DNA of 16,567 nucleotides, from assembly GCA_030152505.1 (NCBI GenBank), contig JASLJO010000040.1, positions 1-16,567 on the forward strand. The letters are read 5' to 3'. This DNA is from Solirubrobacterales bacterium (GTDB lineage: Bacteria; Actinomycetota; Thermoleophilia; Solirubrobacterales; 70-9). The translations under genes were made by a program, and so were the position numbers. Shown here piece after piece: positions 14,289-16,567 of the stretch; the first letter of the stretch is position 1, and every line of letters starts with the position of its first letter. Under the pieces are notes generated by a model that was given only the letters and a program-made list of their open reading frames with translations, did not search any database and was not told where the DNA came from.

Positions 14289-15202
14289 CATCCTGGCCGC
14301 TGTCGGGCGACGGTGTCTTCGAGTACTCCTCTCACCCATTGGGGCTCGTACCTGACCTGCCGATGGGTGAAGCGGAGGGCCGTCATTCCGGCCGCCGTGT
14401 GCGTCTGGTCGCGCAGATGGTCTCGGGCTTGGGCGGCTGGCGTCCGGTGATACCGCAGGCCATCGGTCTCGACGACCAGGCCGATGTCGGGCCAGTGGAA
14501 GTCGACTTCGAATCCATTGACCCAGGTCTTCGTCATCGGGGGCGGTAGTCCGGCGGCAGTCGCGATCGGTCGGAAGAGCAGCTCCAGGTCAGAGTCTGAG
14601 AGGCGGAACGTATGCTGGTCGAGTAGTGCTCGAAGGGACCGCAGGCCCGGCTCGCCGGCGAAGCCGTCCAGGGCGTCCCTCAGTTCCTCAGGATCTATCA
14701 GGCCGCGCTTGTCGGCTTCGTTTACGGCGCGCTCGACGGCGCGGCAGTCGAGTTCGGTTGCGAGGTCGAGCAGCGTCCGGGCGGGTCGGGTCAGCGGGAT
14801 GCCCTTGCGCATCGCAATCTCGTCCGGCGAGAGCGACGGCCGGCTCCTCGCCCGAATTCCGGCCCGCCGGATCTCGCAGCGCCGACGCACGCTTATGTCC
14901 ACCCGGCCGCCGCGCTCGCCTCCGATCCGCCATAGGGCCGCGGCGCTTCCATGACTCAGCGCGGCGTCCTGCCCGCAGGAGAGAATCGCCGCCATCCAGC
15001 GCCGCTCGGGTGTCAATTGGGGCCAGCCGACCGCGTAGACGCCGCGCGCGACGCCGTGCAGCCGCCCGTTTGCGACCCGCCACTCGATCGCCTTGGCGCT
15101 GAAGCCGAGATCCAGCAGCTGACGTCGGGAGACGATCCCATGCTGCCGTCCCGCCAATGCCCAGGCCTGTTTGCTCCGCGTTGTCGACTTTGACCCCGTC
15201 AT
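14135..15202 (-). CDS. AbiEi-like / DUF559 (PD-(D/E)XK-type) protein with antisense tail
   Basis: The 355-residue protein starts with an AbiEi-type N-terminal winged-helix segment (about 12-60: ALAGRQHGIVSRRQLLDLGF, then RLHGVARGVYAVGWP), has a middle region (65-195), and ends in a DUF559/Vsr-like nuclease fold. Candidate nuclease residues are Glu207, Asp234 in FEVDFHWPD, Glu245 and Asp247 in VVETDG, and Arg278 in RFTHRQV. Such proteins occur as stand-alone genes in high-GC actinobacteria; the role is unknown, and no toxin partner is adjacent. Related proteins would be expected to end near residue 302, but this frame continues about 51 residues antisense to asd. The ATG at 15202 lies in the loop of an inverted repeat and lacks a good ribosome site; a TTG about 15 codons later is an alternative. 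Confidence 0.75.
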   Translation of the reverse strand: MTGSKSTTRSKQAWALAGRQHGIVSRRQLLDLGFSAKAIEWRVANGRLHGVARGVYAVGWPQLTPERRWMAAILSCGQDAALSHGSAAALWRIGGERGGRVDISVRRRCEIRRAGIRARSRPSLSPDEIAMRKGIPLTRPARTLLDLATELDCRAVERAVNEADKRGLIDPEELRDALDGFAGEPGLRSLRALLDQHTFRLSDSDLELLFRPIATAAGLPPPMTKTWVNGFEVDFHWPDIGLVVETDGLRYHRTPAAQARDHLRDQTHTAAGMTALRFTHRQVRYEPQWVRGVLEDTVARQRPGCQRSRSRSTSSSAIWTVFVAAPLRRLSETIQRSRARSLPGSRRMRPTKTSS

Positions 15203-15221
15203 TCGGGGGTAAAAGTCGACA
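15182..15221. repeat. Inverted repeat with 16-bp arms around the DUF559-like start codon
   Basis: TGTCGACTTTGACCCC (15182-15197) and GGGGTAAAAGTCGACA (15206-15221) pair at 15 of 16 positions around an 8-nt loop that contains the minus-strand ATG. It lies in the divergent region before the antiporter gene. It could be an operator, an mRNA hairpin hiding the start codon, or a hairpin unrelated to either gene. Confidence 0.6.
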
Positions 15222-15269
15222 GCGGCGAGGATTCTCCCCCTTGGTTCGACGCGCGGGCCGCTGAATGCA

Positions 15270-15275
15270 TATAAG
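15270..15275 (+). promoter_or_regulatory. Probable -10 of the antiporter gene, leaderless transcript
   Basis: TATAAG matches the -10 consensus at five of six positions and ends 6 nt before the ATG at 15282, so transcription would begin at or next to the start codon. No Shine-Dalgarno is present. Leaderless mRNAs are common in actinobacteria. No convincing -35 is seen. Confidence 0.45.
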
Positions 15276-15281
15276 CCCTGG

Positions 15282-16487
15282 ATGGACATCGGTTTCGGCG
15301 AAGCTGTGCTGCTGTTCGGCGGGCTGCTCGCGGTGGTCGGCGCTCTCTCCGGGGTGATCCGGGGCACGGTGCTGTCGGCCTCGGTGCTATCGGTGGCGCT
15401 GGGGATCGGGCTGGCGGCGGCGGACGTGGTCACCGTCGACGCCACCGATCAGTCGATCGTCGAGCTGGTCGAGCTGGCGCTGATCCTCACCCTCTTCTCC
15501 GACGGGATGTTCGTCGAGCGCGAGCTGCTGCGCCGCCACTGGAGCCCGGTCGCGCGGGCGCTGGTGATCGCCATGCCGATCACGATGGTGCTGCTGGCGC
15601 TTGCGGCGAAGGCGCTCTTTCCCGGCTTCGGCTGGGCTGAGGCCTTCCTCTTGGCGGCGGTGCTCTCGCCGACCGACCCGGTCGTCACCTCGGCGGTCGT
15701 GACCTCGCGCCTCGTGCCCAGCGCGGTGCGCCACACGCTCAACCTCGAGTCCGGGCTCAACGACGGCCTGGCGCTGCCCTTCGTCCTCTTCTTCCTCGTC
15801 CTCGCCGGCCCCGGTGGCGATCCAGGCGGGGAAGCGGCGAAGCTGCTCGGCGAGGCCATCGTGGGCGGGGTGATCGGCCTCGGCCTCGGCGCCCTCGGCG
15901 GCCGCCTCCACCCGCATCTCCCCGGCGGGGGCCTGACGGCACGCTACGAGGGGATCTACTCGGTTGGCTTCGCCCTGGTTGCCTTCGGCCTCTCCGAAGT
16001 GACGATCGGCAACGGGTTGATCGCCGCATTCGTCTGCGGAATTGCGATGGCCGCCACCGAGCGTGAAGTCCCGCAGGGGTTTGTCGAGTTCGCCGAGAAC
16101 GCCAGCACTATCTTCCAGGTGCTGACCTTCTTCGTCTTTGGCGCGCTGATTGTCGCCACCGGCTTCGACCACAGCGTTCCGCCGCTGGTCGTATTCGTCC
16201 TCTTCGCACTCCTGATCGCTCGCCCCGTCGCGGTACAGCTCTCCTTCATGCGAACCGGCCTGCCCCGGGCCGAGAAGGCATTCATGGCCTGGTTTGGCCC
16301 CAAGGGCGTCGCCTCGATGCTGTTCGCCCTCTTCGTGCTCAAGTCGGACGTAGGTCAGGGCGAGCTGATCTTCGACGTGGCCGCGATCACCATCATCTGC
16401 TCAATCGTCGCCCATGGCCTGACCGACACCGTCGGCGCCAAATGGATGGCACGGCGGGTGGGCTTGAGCGAATCAGGCGGGGACTGA
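15282..16487 (+). CDS. CPA1-family cation/proton antiporter (NhaP-like)
   Basis: This 401-residue membrane protein has about 12 hydrophobic segments and no long cytoplasmic tail. CPA1 landmarks are ILTLFSDGMFVE (68-79), LSPTDPVVTSAVV (129-140) with the unwound-helix Thr131-Asp132-Pro133, and LNLESGLNDGLALP (153-166) with the Asn160-Asp161 pair typical of electroneutral Na+/H+ exchangers. FGPKGVASMLFALFVL near the C-terminus corresponds to the late conserved helix with the basic GP(K/R)G motif. The expected job is sodium or potassium efflux and pH balance; ion choice cannot be read from sequence. The ATG at 15282 follows a -10-like TATAAG with no leader. It diverges from the DUF559-like gene, and its last 15 bp overlap the end of a minus-strand gene. 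Confidence 0.93.
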   Translation: MDIGFGEAVLLFGGLLAVVGALSGVIRGTVLSASVLSVALGIGLAAADVVTVDATDQSIVELVELALILTLFSDGMFVERELLRRHWSPVARALVIAMPITMVLLALAAKALFPGFGWAEAFLLAAVLSPTDPVVTSAVVTSRLVPSAVRHTLNLESGLNDGLALPFVLFFLVLAGPGGDPGGEAAKLLGEAIVGGVIGLGLGALGGRLHPHLPGGGLTARYEGIYSVGFALVAFGLSEVTIGNGLIAAFVCGIAMAATEREVPQGFVEFAENASTIFQVLTFFVFGALIVATGFDHSVPPLVVFVLFALLIARPVAVQLSFMRTGLPRAEKAFMAWFGPKGVASMLFALFVLKSDVGQGELIFDVAAITIICSIVAHGLTDTVGAKWMARRVGLSESGGD

Positions 16488-16567
16488 AGCGAGCCGCTCC
16501 TCGACCCAGCCGGTCGAGGCGATGTGCTTGCTCATGCCGAGCTGCTTGGGCTCGGCGCCGAGCGCCA
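16473..16567 (-). CDS. C-terminal fragment of an unidentified protein, runs off the window
   Basis: Only the last 30 residues are inside the window: a segment with PKQLGMSKHIASTGWVEERL and a final ASVPA before TGA at 16475-16473. I do not recognise the family. The coding frame is favoured because it stays open to the edge, has GC-rich third positions, and converges on the antiporter gene with a 15-bp overlap. Confidence 0.5.
   Translation of the reverse strand, partial: ALGAEPKQLGMSKHIASTGWVEERLASVPA

Noticed and set aside
14332..14370. Inverted repeat TCACCCAT / ATGGGTGA with a 23-nt loop just after asd
   Set aside because: Arms are only 8 bp with a long loop, no T-tract follows, and it lies within the DUF559-like coding frame; it could be chance.
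14135..15202. Type IV toxin-antitoxin pair around the AbiEi-like gene
   Set aside because: No nucleotidyltransferase toxin gene is adjacent; neighbours are asd and an antiporter.

Overview
The window is about 16.6 kb of high-GC bacterial chromosome with dense, mostly intact genes and many start/stop overlaps. The GC-rich codon use, the common GTG/TTG starts, a phosphoesterase with an N-terminal zinc ribbon, an AbiEi/DUF559-like protein and a receiver-less OmpR-type winged-helix protein together suggest an actinobacterium, most likely of the Thermoleophilia/Solirubrobacterales kind. That placement is inference from gene style; no rRNA or marker search was possible. I saw no tRNA, rRNA, CRISPR array, insertion sequence or prophage.

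Layout. (1) 1-1694: a degenerate GGDEF-domain protein, then a MerR-type regulator with a cobalamin-binding-like C-terminus; an 8-bp-arm palindrome sits in the regulator's probable promoter. (2) 1718-5750: the high-affinity phosphate ABC transporter, with pstS on the minus strand diverging from a tightly overlapping pstC-pstA-pstB operon. The shared intergenic region holds TTAACA-like hexamers repeated every 11 bp, as in PhoP/Pho boxes. (3) 5779-8664: three neighbouring genes that each encode a four-cysteine zinc ribbon. Two form a minus-strand operon and diverge from a membrane-anchored phosphoesterase-family protein; a second array of Pho-box-like hexamers lies between them. (4) 8741-11831, minus strand: a winged-helix DNA-binding protein, a PadR regulator and an MMPL/RND transporter. 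PadR and MMPL are coupled, and a perfect 33-bp palindrome plus an adjoining TGTGA-N6-TCACA site lie just upstream of padR. (5) 11945-14288: lysC and asd, the first two steps of the aspartate amino-acid pathway. (6) 14135-15202, minus strand: an AbiEi-like/DUF559 protein whose 3' end runs antisense into asd. (7) 15282-16487: a CPA1-type cation/proton antiporter. (8) The last 95 bases hold the C-terminus of an unidentified minus-strand gene.

How it fits together. Regions 2 and 3 may form one phosphate-responsive neighbourhood: uptake (PstSCAB), a surface phosphoesterase-like protein that could release phosphate or hydrolyse phosphodiesters, and two zinc-ribbon companions of unknown function. 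The zinc-ribbon/phosphoesterase group is the best candidate here for an undescribed system. Region 4 looks like an efflux operon repressed by PadR and possibly activated by a CRP-family protein. All regulatory proposals rest on motif reading alone.
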